From Epiperipatus broadwayi (lineage: Eukaryota > Onychophora > Udeonychophora > Euonychophora > Peripatidae), in contig JAQFVV010000324.1 of the NCBI GenBank assembly GCA_028023455.1, forward strand, positions 124,001-188,000: DNA of 64,000 nucleotides, written 5' to 3'. Under the pieces are notes generated by a model. It saw only the letters and a list, made by a program, of their open reading frames with translations. It had not been told where the DNA came from and did no database searches. Below, piece by piece: positions 22,684 through 34,573 of the stretch. The translations under genes were made by a program, and so were the position numbers. Each line of letters opens with the position of its first letter. Positions within the stretch are counted from its first letter, which is position 1.

Positions 22684-23630
22684 AATAAAATTGAATATAT
22701 ATATATATATACACACATACATGTTTGCTTAGTTTATAAAATTGAATATATATATATATATACACACACACATGTAAAAGTTTATATCAGGCACTTGTAT
22801 TTGAGTAAGGCTATTCTAACTGCAAAAAGAAGGAAAGAGAAGGAAAAAACTGCCGTAAAAATAAGTTTTGTAATGACTATGCAAATTCAATCAAGAAGTC
22901 ACAGATATGTCTACATATGGAACATTCTAATCATTTTTTATGTTTCTGTGATATATTGTGATGTTCTTTAATTGCAGCCCTCCAATATATTCTACTGTCT
23001 ATCATATCTTTCCAGTGAAAGTAATCATCCTTGCATCTCTTGAGAATATCTGTGAGATAAACCTTATAATCATTCTTTCAGAAAATTTTGCATATTTTGT
23101 TTGTTTTACATGTTCTATCCAACAAAGATGTGATTTTACAATAGTGGATTTTATATATTACTTCTAGAAAGTTGAAATATATATTAATTGGTTTTATGAG
23201 ATTCTTAAATGAACATCTTTAATGCTTTTATATTGCATTGATATGACATTCATGTCTTTCATGTAAGAAATTGAGTAAAAATAATAACCAGCCCTATACA
23301 CAGCTAACATAGTTAAAATAATTATTTCCTTGTGGTTAACTTGTTAAAAGCAGCTGTAATATAATGAAGTCTATGTTGCATTACAACATGTCCACCTTTC
23401 CACTTATAAAACTATAAAGCTATTTTAAAAATAAAGCTATTTAAATGTTTATATTTTCAATTTTGTAACAAAAGATGCTGAGAAATGTTTCCAATCATTA
23501 ATAGTAACATAATTATTAAGCTAAAATCATTACAGATTGCATTTAAGCTTGGCAAAAATAATACAATCGTGAGTATAATGCAAATTCAAAATTCAAATAA
23601 GATAAAACTCTTATTTTCATTTCTGATTTA
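22684..23630. other. AT-rich spacer, no gene seen
   Basis: Begins with two copies of a segment with TTGAATATATATATATATAC and ACACACAT (near 22692 and 22742). Frames of 102 and 69 codons at 22663-23167 overlap these simple repeats and show no domain. 23280-23400 is related to 3360-3480 in inverted orientation. Confidence 0.4.
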
Positions 23631-23639
23631 AATTAAAAA

Positions 23640-25520
23640 TTCCACCAACAAACCTATACCACACCTTGATTGCTGTTTCATTAAGTTTCCTATAAACAGT
23701 TCCAAAAGCACCATCATAAAACTTAAAAACAATGTTGAAGCAAGTACACATATTTGTTTAATATCAGTCTTTATTTCAAATGCCTCAGATTTCCCATCTA
23801 TGGTAATAATCCATCATGTAATTTTAAAAAGCCTTAGACTTGCCTTATTATCTGAATCAAATGCCTTGATCAAATCAATAAAAGTAATATATAAATTACT
23901 TTCTTCTTTCCAGCATTTTTTTTTGTATTTGTCTGTCAACAAAAATCATGTCTATAGTGTTTTTTGATTCTCTAACCTATCTGGAAACCATTCATTGTGG
24001 AAGCAACCATTTCAAAATTTTTAAAAGTGTCTTTGCTATTGTAGAAAACAATAATATTCCATGATAATTTCTGCAATCTTGTCTATTCTCTTTATTTTTA
24101 AAAATTTAAGATTTGTAGTACAATCTCATGGTTTCATATGTAAATAATTCCACTATTTTTAAAGCTAAGATATCACCGATCTATTTTAAACCTCCAGGAA
24201 TTACACCAGAAACTAGTTTTTTCATATTTAACATTATAAAGAGCTGCTCTAATTTCACTATCTTTGTTCAAAGGTAAATGAGTAGATAAAATGAGTGTAT
24301 CATTAAATATTATCTCAACTAATTATGTCATTATTCAAAATATGAACAAAATACTATTTCAACCTGTTCAAAATGTCATTGTCATCATATGAGTGAATGC
24401 TACTGCTGAATTTAATAGAATTGTGACATTCTCTGGCATATATTGCTTTCAGTAAATTAAAAAAAGATTAATAAATAACCATGATCAGCAAATATCCCTT
24501 CTTCATAGTTTTTAATCCAGAAATCAATTCAAAGCCTTCTTATTAGTCATTGAACTTTATTAGAAGATTTCCATAATTTATTACATTGTCATGCAGAAAA
24601 ATGTAAAATATTTCGTCAAAAAAATCAATCATAATACTTTAGTTTAGTGAAACAGTAACAAATTTTCTTATATCCATGATAAATCCTCTAAGATAACTTT
24701 ATGCTTCAATAATGTCAATCCTGAAGATCCAAATTAACAATTTTAGCATTTAATAGTTTTTGAAATTTAGTACCTATAGTAGATATCTCTTAAAAATGAA
24801 CATCAATTTTCTTGTGAATATGACTGCAACCTGCTCTTTAATGCAATTATTCTAATTATGAATCATATTAATCTATGATCTGTTCAACAATATGTACTTG
24901 AAAGTGTTTTATAATATGAACTTCTTTTGTATTTAGACTTCCACTTGTAATAAATGTCATTGTTTTGAGCATGGATTCATCCATGTTCTTTTACAGCAGT
25001 TTTTCTCTCCCTAAACAAAGTGTTTGTAATAGTCAGTCCCTGTGTTGCACAAAAGGTCAATAATAACAGACTATCTGCATTTCATTTAAAATAGTTGTAC
25101 TATTATGTCCAACAACATTTACACAAATACTATTATATGTATCAACAGATGCATTAAAGTTTTCAAAAAAGAAAAATATAAACTTTTAATGATATTACTG
25201 TAATAATGCTATCCAGTAAGAAATAAAAATCTTCCTTTCTTTAAATTTTCTGAATCTAAAGAGGACATAATGAGCACTAGTATCATTTTGCAAAGCAAAT
25301 TTTAGCACCACTAGTCTTTAACTGATATAATGAAAAATTGTAAAAATACATAATACTAAATTTACCATTTCAGTAAATCCAATCATTCACCTTTAACTGA
25401 TTGATATTTCCGTTTCAAAAAAGACTTGTAATTATCAAGCCACTCTCTTAAAATTTCTCATTTTGGCAAATGACCTTCAATAAGAGCAGCTACATTGATC
25501 TTAAATCCTGACAGGTCCTT
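23640..25520 (-). pseudogene. Decayed EN-RT non-LTR retrotransposon (LINE)
   Basis: Minus-strand translations in several frames recover, in order, parts of an AP-type endonuclease and an RT of the family often annotated as craniofacial-development-protein-2-like in invertebrates. INVAALIEGHLPK (near 25465-25500) matches the endonuclease D-I-AALSET block. FENFNASVDTYN (near 25141-25175) matches G-DFNA-V. Then IDMIFVDRQIQKKM (near 23917-23960), IDLIKAFDSDNKA (RT motif A, near 23840-23881) and IKQICVLASTLF (GxKQGC-LAP-LF block, near 23720-23770). Stops and frameshifts separate them and several catalytic residues are changed, so it is dead. Collinearity over 1.9 kb makes chance unlikely. Confidence 0.75.
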
Positions 25521-26085
25521 GTATTAAAGAGTTTGTTTTAAGATCACATTTTCTATGTACCTATATTTAGAAAAAAATTACATTTATGATGCTTACTTTT
25601 ACTATTATGATTAATATCACTAATATTATATTTTTATTGCCATAATGAGCAATCTTCCAGGTATGACAATCTATCCTTATTGTGTGAGATAAACCAGTTT
25701 TAGACCACATTTTCTAGGCCCCTTCTACTTCCATGACAGGAAAGAGGATCTATTAACATAGCTCCATTTTCACAGTTAGCATAGAGAAAGACTGATGCAT
25801 GAGAAGTTCTTGATGACCAAATCCTACAATAACATAAATGACTGAAAAATGTTTTGAGGGCAATACAATACTGGAAACAGAACCCAATCTTTGATGAAAC
25901 AACATCTTATCCTATAATGTAGAAGTGATACTTTTGGTTGAGCATTGCTTAATTTTTATTTGCATTTAACTTAAACATCTAAAGGTCATCTCACTATCCT
26001 CTACCAGTGAACACCATCAGTAATCATATGTTTATAAAATAGATGTCATTAGAAAGAATTTGAGCCAGACTTTCAATATTTGTTC
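25521..26085. other. Spacer, possible eroded 5' part of the LINE
   Basis: No frame recognised. 25690-26000 has a more mixed composition than the surroundings and could be 5' LINE sequence. Confidence 0.3.
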
Positions 26086-26089
26086 TGTT

Positions 26090-26310
26090 AACCACTCCAT
26101 CTTATACAAACAATACACATGATTACATACACGTGAAAAAGTTAAATGATCTTCAATATACATATTTCATTCTGAACCAGTACTCATCAGTTGGTCCAAA
26201 TCACCTCCCACTCATACATATAATCAGTGCTCAGTTTATATTGAGATAGCAAATCTTCAAGCTTTGATGGGAAGGTTTCAATATTCTCTACTCTCCAAAT
26301 CATTGAAAAT
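26090..26310 (-). repeat. Family B fragment with hammerhead-like B4
   Basis: Minus-strand copy of family B. The hammerhead at 26153-26195 has CTGATGA (complement of 26184-26190), helix II with one mismatch (GTACT against AGAAT), intact GAAA and the TAT helix III, but helix I is reduced to about three pairs. Probably weak or inactive. Confidence 0.55.
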
Positions 26311-26590
26311 CTGATTATGGCATGTTCAAATCTATTATTAATAATAAATATATACCATAAAATAATATTACAGTGAAGAAATTTGATAAGTTTGATATAA
26401 AAAATATATATTTTATTTTATTAATTGCTAACTCAGACTTTTGATATGGAGTATTTGTGTCAAAGCATGATTGAACTAAAATTAGCAAGAATATTGGCAT
26501 ATTCACTTGCAGATAAACTAAACTGGCCTCTGATTTGAATAAATTTGCATATTTGAATGTGTGAATATGTGTATAAATCATATATATATA

Positions 26591-27577
26591 TATGAAAAAC
26601 AAAAAAACACAAGTAACTTGCTAACGCTTGTATTTATGATAATAGATGGCGTTCTACCAATAACACCGTCAAGCGTAGTTTTCTGTTTACATAAACGTCA
26701 GAGCGAGTATTCACTATCTCTAACTTTAATTCCACTTTCAGATCATGATTTCAAGCTATTTGCTATCGTCAGTGAAAGACAGGAATAAGAAACTAGATCT
26801 AAACACAAACTCTGAGCATTTATGAAACAGTTTCTATTCAGCTTGCAAGCGTGAATCTCTTAGACATGTTAATGTCTTCAAACTCAGCATAGCAAGCCAG
26901 AGAGCTACATGGGTCTGATCTCAGTTCAGCATCACCACATAGTAGAAGCCTCTGCAATATACATCATTGCAAGAAAGACCTCAAAGGTACATTTATGAAA
27001 AACAAAAAACACAAGTTAAAAAACTTGCTAACGCTTGTATTTATGATAACAGATGGCGTTCTACCAAAAACACTGTCAAGCGTAGTTTTCTGTTTACATA
27101 AACGTCAGAGCGAGTATTCACTATCTCTAGCTTTAATTCCACTTTCAGATCATGATTTCAAACTATTTTCTATTGTCAGTGAAAGACAGGAATAAGAAAT
27201 TAGATCTAAACACAAACTCTGAGCATTTATGAAACAGTTTCTATTCAGCTTGCAAGCGTGAATCTCTTAGACACGTTAATGTCTTCAAACTCAGCATAGC
27301 AAGCCAGATAAGCTACATGGGTCTGATCTCAGTTCAGCATCACCACATAGTAGAAGCCTCTGCAATATACATCATTGCAAGAAAGACCTCAAAGGTACAT
27401 TTATGAAAAACAAAAAAACACAAGTTAAAAAACTTGCTAACGCTTGTATTTATGATAACAGATGGCATTCTACCAAAAACACCGTCAAGCGTAGTTTTCT
27501 GTTTACATAAACATCAGAGCAAGTATTTACTATCTCTAACTTTAATTCCACATTCAGATCATGATTTCAAGCTATTT
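26591..27577 (+). repeat. Tandem repeat of about 405 bp, 2.4 copies
   Basis: Copies start at 26591, 26994 and 27402 (TATGAAAAACAAAAAA), giving periods of 403 and 408 bp; the third stops near 27577. Copies are nearly identical. Each has a short frame with TDGVLP, SSVVFCLHKRQSEYSLSL and SDHDFKLF that is closed by a stop after about 65 codons. The third copy breaks off inside the frame. Unknown family. Confidence 0.9.
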
Positions 27578-27760
27578 GGTCATAAAATAGATTGTACTAA
27601 AAATATATTTGCACTAAATTACTTGAAAAATGTTAATAGGCATAAAGTATATGAAACTAGTTATATTAAAAATAATGGTAGTAATTGCATGAACATTTAT
27701 AAAGGTTCAATTAATTTGACTAATAATTGGCTAAAATTAGATGAATGGAAAGATAGATAG
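27434..27760 (+). other. Fusion frame: repeat-derived segment plus unrecognised tail
   Basis: A 108-codon frame. Codons 1-48 come from the third tandem copy; codons 49-108 read on into unique sequence with YETSYIKNNGSNCMNIYKGS and a final WLKLDEW. The tail loosely resembles the end of PLE GIY-YIG endonucleases (E-x-YI followed by N-rich text and W), so it may be a PLE remnant. Too short to decide. Confidence 0.25.
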
Positions 27761-27769
27761 GCAAAATAT

Positions 27770-30035
27770 CAATATTAATATATTTTATATGTTTTTGAGT
27801 ATATTTGAATATCCTATACTCAATGAAGGAATATATATAATTTTTATGTTGTATTGTATATATTTGTAAAATAATGATGTTGATATTGTTTTAGTTGGTT
27901 TTATTATGAATGGATGTCGCTATATGTATTTAACGGTAATCGTCAGCAGACATATTGAAAAAGATACAAATTGTATGTATCGAAAAAAGCTTTTCTATTG
28001 AAAATTTATTTTTTTCATGTTTTTTGTTGTATATATAGATATTTTATTATATCTTATAATAATAAATTTATATATATATATATATTGTAACCTTTCTATT
28101 TAGTACATCGTTAAATGGTTGTTGATAATAGTAGATTTTATTAAAAATTTTAAATTTTATGTAATGACTATTAAAAAATCTATTATTTAATTTGGAATTT
28201 AAATTCATTGTTTCTTTAGTGCTAAATTTGAGTTAATTTTTTTAGTTATAATTTATATAAATTATAATTTCAAGCTATAAATTGTACTGTTTATTTTTAA
28301 AATAAAAAGTAAATAATAGTTAAAATAATGTAAAATATTTTTAATTAGTAATTATAATGACTAAAATTAATATTTTTTATACTTATTAATAATCAATTTG
28401 AAAATTGCTACTTTTTGTTATTATGAAATTATTTAATTAATGATAAAATAAATGGGAAGTGAGATATATGCTAATATGCATATGCACATATTTATTAATA
28501 ATAAAGAGATTTACTTCATGATACAGTATTCAATTTGTTAACTATTTAAATAATAAATGTTACTTTTAATCATATAAATTTAATAAAAGTTCATTAAATC
28601 AATAATTAGAATAATAATGTAAATTATAAAAGTTAGGTGATAAAATTTGATTTTAAATAAAGATTATATTTTTTATTAAAATATAATTTAAATTTTGCAA
28701 CATTAAAATTGAGAAATATTGATTTAATTATATTAGTTTTAATTCATTTTTAAAATTGTAGACAGTAATTATGTCTGAAGATAATTAACCAAACAGATAT
28801 TGTAAAATTTTATCTATAAGTAGAAGATAAGCAGGTGATTTGGAAAATAATCAAGAAATCATTAGAGGAAGAGGAAACTATATTTTGTCATAAAAATTTT
28901 AAGTAAAATTATTAAAATTTTTATTGTTTTAGTAATAAAAGTTAATAATAATAATTTGAAACACATGGAATTCATTTTAAGAAGTTGTTAATTAATTTCT
29001 TCATGAAATAAGAAGTAAACAATCCTCATTGGTACCTTACACATACTGACTTCAAACTTAGGATAATGGTTGAAACAAAACTTCATTCACTTGGATAAAA
29101 TGTACGTCAACAAGAGAAATTACATATTATTAAAACATTTTTAGTACCCAAAATGAAAGGGAGCTGTAAGAAACGTATTTCTTATTAATTATATATGCCT
29201 CATGATAGAAATTTTTGCTAAATCTTATCTTTAGTAGTGATAATTACTTATATTTTTTAAGACTATTAAAATTTAAAGATATAGATTTATTTATGACATT
29301 ATTGAGATTATAATTGCCTAAGAAATTAAGAATATAATGAAGATTAATTATTATTGAAAAGTTTGTAATTACTAACTTTTATATTATTTAGATATTTGGG
29401 ATTTATTAACTAGTTTGAAATATTGAATTATTTGGAGGAATAATATTAGAACATTCTAATTCTACAAATATATATATTTTGAAGTTTGCAGAAAGCAATT
29501 AAACTTTTTAAAAAAATTAATAAAATACATATTTTCTAAAGTGTGAATCAATCATGTAAATGTTATAAAAGAAATTTGAATTTATGATGCAAGAAACTAT
29601 TGTTATTATGAAATAATTCTTATTTGGATTTTAATCATACTTTCAAATTATATTAATAATAGTGAAAAGCATGAAGAGAAAAAAAAAAGGAGGAAAGAAA
29701 TTTCTCTTCTTTCAACCAACAATTGGTTTTGATGTATTCATGATAACCCTTCTTCCAACAAAATGTTATGATTTTTTTTTTATTTCAAGGAGTTGAAGAA
29801 AACTATTTGTTTATAGTATTTTAGTTGATTTGACTGTAATATGTTATTTTAACTTTAAGTATTTTAAAAATTTTGTATATAATTTTTTTTTTTATATTGT
29901 AATTCTATAACAGGAAAAAGTTGATATTCACCAAAGAGTCATCAGTGATTAACATAAAATATTATGATTAAGATAATGTTTTTAATAAAGTATAATATAT
30001 TGGTATTTAATTTTAAGCATGGAATCAGGTAAAAT
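27770..30035. other. Very AT-rich stretch, no gene seen
   Basis: Dense stops, no repeats with recognisable ends. A short (TA)n is at about 28070-28084. Confidence 0.5.
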
Positions 30036-30193
30036 ACACATGATCACTATCTCCCGTGCTTGCTCATAACTGTTGTTAAAATATGCAAAACTCTCTCTCC
30101 ATACAGTAGTGCCACTCAAAGCAAGACAGAGTAATCAATGGATTCCAGAAGGCTTGTGCATAAAATCCCTATCTAGTGCCTACTCATCCAATA

Positions 30194-30235
30194 TCCTCAA
30201 ACTAGTTTCTGGTTTATGGCCTTCATCTGTGAGGA
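30194..30235 (-). ncRNA. Degenerate hammerhead A2
   Basis: Minus strand: CAGATGA replaces CTGATGA (U4 to A), while GAAAC, TAGTT and helix I (TCCTCA with TGAGGA) remain. One invariant core base is lost, so inactive. Confidence 0.6.
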
Positions 30236-30965
30236 GCCATGGATCTGAGAGCACTGTACCTAGATCTTAAGATCTAATGCAACCCTCCAACAGCCACCTT
30301 TTATCTCTACTTAATTACAAAACTATGAGAATAAAATTAAAAACACAAATATTTTCAATCTAAGCTCAGTAGCTTATATATAGTCATATGGGTCTGATGA
30401 CTTCAGACCCATACATTTTTGTGTCTTTGGTTTTTTTATAAACATAGCCACCACCTTCCTATTAAGCAGCATTGGTGTTAAACCATTAAGCATCACATGA
30501 TCACATTTCCTATACTAGCACATTAATTGTTGATAAACAGAGCAAAACTCTCCATATGGTATTACCACCTGTGCTAAACAGAGTAGCCTTCTGGCATCCA
30601 TTGATTACTCTGTCTAGCACAGGTGCAGGTGGCAATACTGTATGGAGAGTTTTGCTCTGTTTATCAACAATTAATGTGCTAGTATAGGAAATGTGATCAT
30701 GTGATGCTTAATGGTTTAACACCAATCCTGCCTAATAAGATAGTGGTGGCTATGGTTGTAAAGAGCCAAAGACACCAAAATGTATGGGTGCTGAACTGAG
30801 ATCAGACCCATATGACTATATAAGCTATTGAGCTTAGATTAAAAATATTTTTCTGTGTTTTCAATTTCATTCTCATAGTTTTGTAGTTAAGTAGAGATAA
30901 AAGATGGTTGCTAGAGGGTTGCATTAAATCCTAAGATCTAGATGCAGTGCACTCAGATCCAAAGC

Positions 30966-31007
30966 TCCTCACTGATGAAGGCCACAAGCCAGAAACTAGT
31001 CTGGGGA
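30966..31007 (+). ncRNA. Type I hammerhead ribozyme A3 with intact core
   Basis: Helix I: TCCTCA (30966-30971) with TGGGGA (31002-31007), six pairs including one U-G. CTGATGA is 30972-30978. Helix II: GGC (30980-30982) with GCC (30988-30990) around CACAA, bordered by an A-A opposition. GAAAC is 30992-30996. Helix III is AC with GT over a TA loop (30995-31000). The cleavage triplet is GTC with cut predicted after C31001. Every invariant base is present. The A-A opposition next to the core in helix II is shared by the other family A copies, so it is a family trait. Helix III of two pairs suggests activity mainly as a dimer, as reported for retrozyme and PLE hammerheads. Confidence 0.75.
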
Positions 31008-31352
31008 TATTGGATGAGTAGGCATTAGATAGTGATTTTATGCACAAGCCTTCTGGCATCCATTGATTACTCTGTTTAGCACAGGTGGCAATACTGTATG
31101 GAGAGTTTTGCTCTGTTTATCAACAATTAATGTGCTAGTATAGGAAATGTGATCATGTGATGCTCATTAAACCTTTAAACACCATTTGATCACTTTCTTC
31201 CATACTTGCTCATAATTGTTGTTCTCATAGTTTGTAGTTAAATAGAAGTAAAAGGTGGCTGCTGGAGGGTTGCATTAGATCCTAAGATCTAGATGCAATG
31301 CTCTCAGATCCAAGGCTCCTCACTGACAAAGGCCACAAGCCAGAAACTAGTT
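31002..31352 (+). mobile_element. Retrozyme-like unit of 351 nt between two hammerheads
   Basis: The predicted cleavage positions of A3 (after 31001) and A4 (after 31352) lie in the same orientation, so cleavage at both would free a 351-nt RNA. No coding frame is present. Sequence before each hammerhead (ATCCTAAGATCTAGATGCA) and after it (TATTGGATGAGTAG) is shared, confirming a tandem duplication. Animal retrozymes have this size and order. A4 has one core change, so only the 5' cut is expected today. Confidence 0.6.
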
Positions 31353-31358
31353 TGGAGA
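31317..31358 (+). ncRNA. Degenerate hammerhead A4
   Basis: CTGACAA (31323-31329) has A in place of G8; helix II, GAAAC (31343-31347) and the helix III AC-TA-GT remain and the triplet is GTT. Helix I (TCCTCA with TGGAGA) still has five of six pairs. Tandem partner of A3. Confidence 0.6.
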
Positions 31359-31470
31359 TATTGGATGAGTAGACACTAGAAAGGGATTTTATGCACAAGC
31401 CTTCTGGAATCCATTGATTACTCTGTCTTGCTTTGAGTGGCACTACTATATGGAGAGAGTTTGCCTATGT
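31359..31470 (+). repeat. Family A downstream segment
   Basis: Carries GGATTTTATGCACAAGCC, TGATTACTCTGTCTTG and GGCACTACTATATGGAGAG, the standard family A 3' part, and ends near TTTGCCT. Confidence 0.75.
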
Positions 31471-32995
31471 GTGATATATAATATGTAATGAAAGTGTATG
31501 ATAAAAAATTGAATACATTTATAATGATGTTTGTATAGTAAGGTGTATGATTGATCTCTTTGTTAATTAAAGATAAATAATTTATTATATTTATGATAAA
31601 TTCTATTGTAAAGCTATTTTGTTTATTTTTAGGTTTTTTTTGGTATGTTAAAAATATTATAAGATGTTAATGATAAGTTTAGGTGTTATTAGACAAATAA
31701 TGAATTATATTTCATGTGATGTATTTCTTATGGAGTATCAGATTTTAAGTATTGGTATGAGAAAGTATATTTATTAAAAATTCTGTAGTGTTATGGATGT
31801 GTTGATTCAAGTTAAATATGATAAAGTATAGTGTAAGTCAGAATATTTAGGATATAATGGATAATGACATTTACTAAAAATCTGTAAGAGCTTGATATAG
31901 AATTGAGATAGAAAATTAAAGTAGACACAATATAATATATGGCCTTAAGTTATATTTAGTTCATGGAATCATTTTTTATAATTTTATAAGATATTCATCT
32001 CACACTTGTTATCGTGAAAAATTGCACTGGTATAAACATTGTATAAAGGAGTGGAAGATATAAGTAATGATAGGAGCTAAACTTTAAAATGGTGATATGA
32101 TAGATTAATTAACTACAAGAATGATGAAATACAAAACAAACAGAATATTAAAGGATTTAAGAAGAAATATTTTATGAATGTTTATTTGATATAGGAGATC
32201 AAAATACAAAATGAAAGTATAAGGTATAAGAGATATGATTTGAAAGAAAACCTGATATTTTATTCTTATTATTGTATGTAATAGAATAAAATGTCATATC
32301 TTAATGAATATCTAGAGTAATTAAATATTTATTTTATAACAAAATAATAAAAATAGAAGGAATAAAATAAGTTATAGAGTTGTAATTATACAATAATATT
32401 ATATGAAAGTTAAAAGTGAAGGAATTATAATGTAAATGAATACATTTATGTAATATTAGTAACATAATGAAAATACAAATTGTATATTTTTGTTCATATA
32501 TTTTAATACAAAAATAGTAAGAAGTATATTAATGTTTATGGAATAAAGTATGGAATATACTGAATCATATTTGTAAATAATTTCAGAGTAAAGTGTGAAT
32601 TATTTTAATTTATTGTAATTACTAAGACAATATTAGTTTATGTTTTGTTATAATATGTTAAATATTGTTTATTAAATCTAAGATATGTGTAAATTACTTT
32701 TAAATTTTGTATAATATTATTAAAATAAATGTTATTGTTTTTTTTAAATTAATAAAGCATTGAGAGTCTCATTTCTTGTTCTCAAGTCATTGTTCATCAT
32801 CCATGTCACACATATATTATAATAATTGGATATATTTGGTATTATTGCACATAATTTAAAATAAGATGCAAACAGAAGAAAATCAGCCATGTGGTCTATT
32901 CTATCAGGAAAGCAAATCCCAGGAGGGTTTGAAGTCTCCCCTCAGAAATTTCTCAGCTTCTCCCTAGCCCCTCCCCATCTACTATGAGGAAGGAA
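31471..32995. other. Very AT-rich stretch, no gene seen
   Basis: No frame or repeat recognised until the composition shifts near 32880, where LINE sequence probably begins. Confidence 0.5.
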
Positions 32996-33960
32996 TTCAA
33001 AGCTTTTTTATTATCTAAGATCAAATCAATCGTAAATAACTATCTAAGATCTACCTGTCCTTATTGAGAAAAGTAGACCTACTGAATGCTGTAGTATTGC
33101 CCAAAATAACATACTATCTGGCAGGATTTTCCCCCATGGACAGATTTACCCATAAGATTGAAACATTATGTAGACAGCTCTGTTGGGGAGGCAAAGCTAC
33201 TGTCAACAGCCTCAACCTATTACAAAAACCTAAGTTTCTTAATGGTCTTGGCGTTCACTCACTGAAGATCTTTTACCTGCAATGAACTCATAAGGTACAA
33301 CTCAAGATTTTGAAGAATAGTCCTGATATGGAGTGTCCATTGCACATGGAAAGGTTGAGCCTACCGATCATCCTCTGCCTAGATGGAGAAGCATTTGGTT
33401 GCAAAAACAAGTTACTGTGATCAGTCAAAACTTCTGGTCATCAGATTCCCTTTTGCAGGGAAAATTTATTCTATTGGGAAGTTTATCAACTAATGTTTTC
33501 TAGGAAAACTAAATCCGTTAATATACTCCCTATAGGAATATCTCAATTTTCCAAATTAACAAAATTCATCAAACTGAGCCAAAATTTGTCGATTTTTTAA
33601 TAAAAGTCATCCATGAAGTTCTTCCCACCAGGACCTTTCTCCATTAACAATGGGGTTACAACATTAACCCCCTTTGCCCTCTATGCAATAAACAGGAGGA
33701 GTAGATTGGCCACCTTCTGAGCCAATGTGGTTCATGGACTTAATCTCCAGAACCTTGCATTAGATCAGATATATGGCAATAAATCCTGCTAATATTTCTC
33801 TTAATGATGCAATTAAAAAGGGTCAATTCAAAAAAATAAGACTGGCCACTTTCATTAACTTCTCAATTTGGGATGCCAAATGTAGTATATTTGATCATTC
33901 CTGTGATAACTCAATAGTTAATAGATTTCAAGTCCCTCTACAAGATAAAAGATAAGGATA
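32900..33960 (+). pseudogene. LINE 3' end: post-RT region and C-terminal zinc motif
   Basis: Bases 33064-33285 encode VVLPKITYYLAG, a Met-Asp-Arg-Phe helix, LCWGGKATVNSLNLLQKPK and LNGLGVHSLK. This is the pattern just after the RT of L1/Tx1-like LINEs (LPK-x-Y, F-W-x-GK, L-xxPK-x-GGLG). Near 33680-33730 the text CNKQEE, a stop, GHLLSQCGSW resembles the CxxC-H-C terminal motif. 33773-33955 continues with ATFINFSIWDAK, like the final I-W-x-AR segment. Stops and a frameshift divide the parts, so it is a truncated dead 3' end. Boundaries are approximate. Confidence 0.6.
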
Positions 33961-34573
33961 ATGAGTTTGTCAGCCTTAGCTAGGCGTGGAGCCAGATGAG
34001 GCTATAGACTTGGACTCATACTGTTCCATGGCCTAAGACCTCAACCTTCTACCATCTACTGAATGAATAATATATCCCATATTTCACCTACTAATAATTT
34101 AAACTGTAACTATTTAGATCTTTCATGTACCCTATGTATTTATTACATATATTTTGCATTGGTTCTATGCTTTATAATTAATTTACTTATGTAACTTAAT
34201 TAGTGGTTCCTAATAGTTCCTTTTATATATCAACTTTTAAATATTATGATCCTCATTTGCCTTTAAGCCAAGCAAGTCATTATTCAATGGAATTTGAAAC
34301 CTTATATATAGCTTTGACTTCCTCTGTATCCCTAGTAGATTATGTATATCACACATTGCCTTAAGGCCTTAGTGAAACCTTTGATTTTGGTTTTCTCGTT
34401 ATACTTGCATTAATTTACCTATCATATTTCTTTTATATAACTCTTGTAACTATGTTATTTATTTAATATATTACTTTTATTATTTTCTTTTAAAATCTTA
34501 TTTTGTCATATAAAAATTCATCAACTCTGTATAAAGATTTTATATCCTTTACATTTCAATCATGTTATATATA
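33961..34573. other. AT-rich spacer between LINE remnant and LTR element
   Basis: No gene. May include the LINE 3' untranslated region. Confidence 0.4.

Larger units (their letters stand above)
30040..31165. repeat. Family A palindrome of about 1.1 kb
   Basis: Inverted arms of about 550 bp centred near 30598. The innermost 30480-30720 segment is nearly perfect (GATAAACAGAGCAAAACTCT on the left, complement on the right). The left arm carries hammerhead A2 (30194-30235, minus) and the right arm hammerhead A3 (30966-31007, plus) at mirrored positions. The frame at 30073-30270 is a shadow of this repeat. Confidence 0.85.

Noticed and set aside
22663-22971. 102-codon frame with YIYIYTH repeats
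   Set aside because: Translation of TA/CA microsatellites and adjacent chance sequence.
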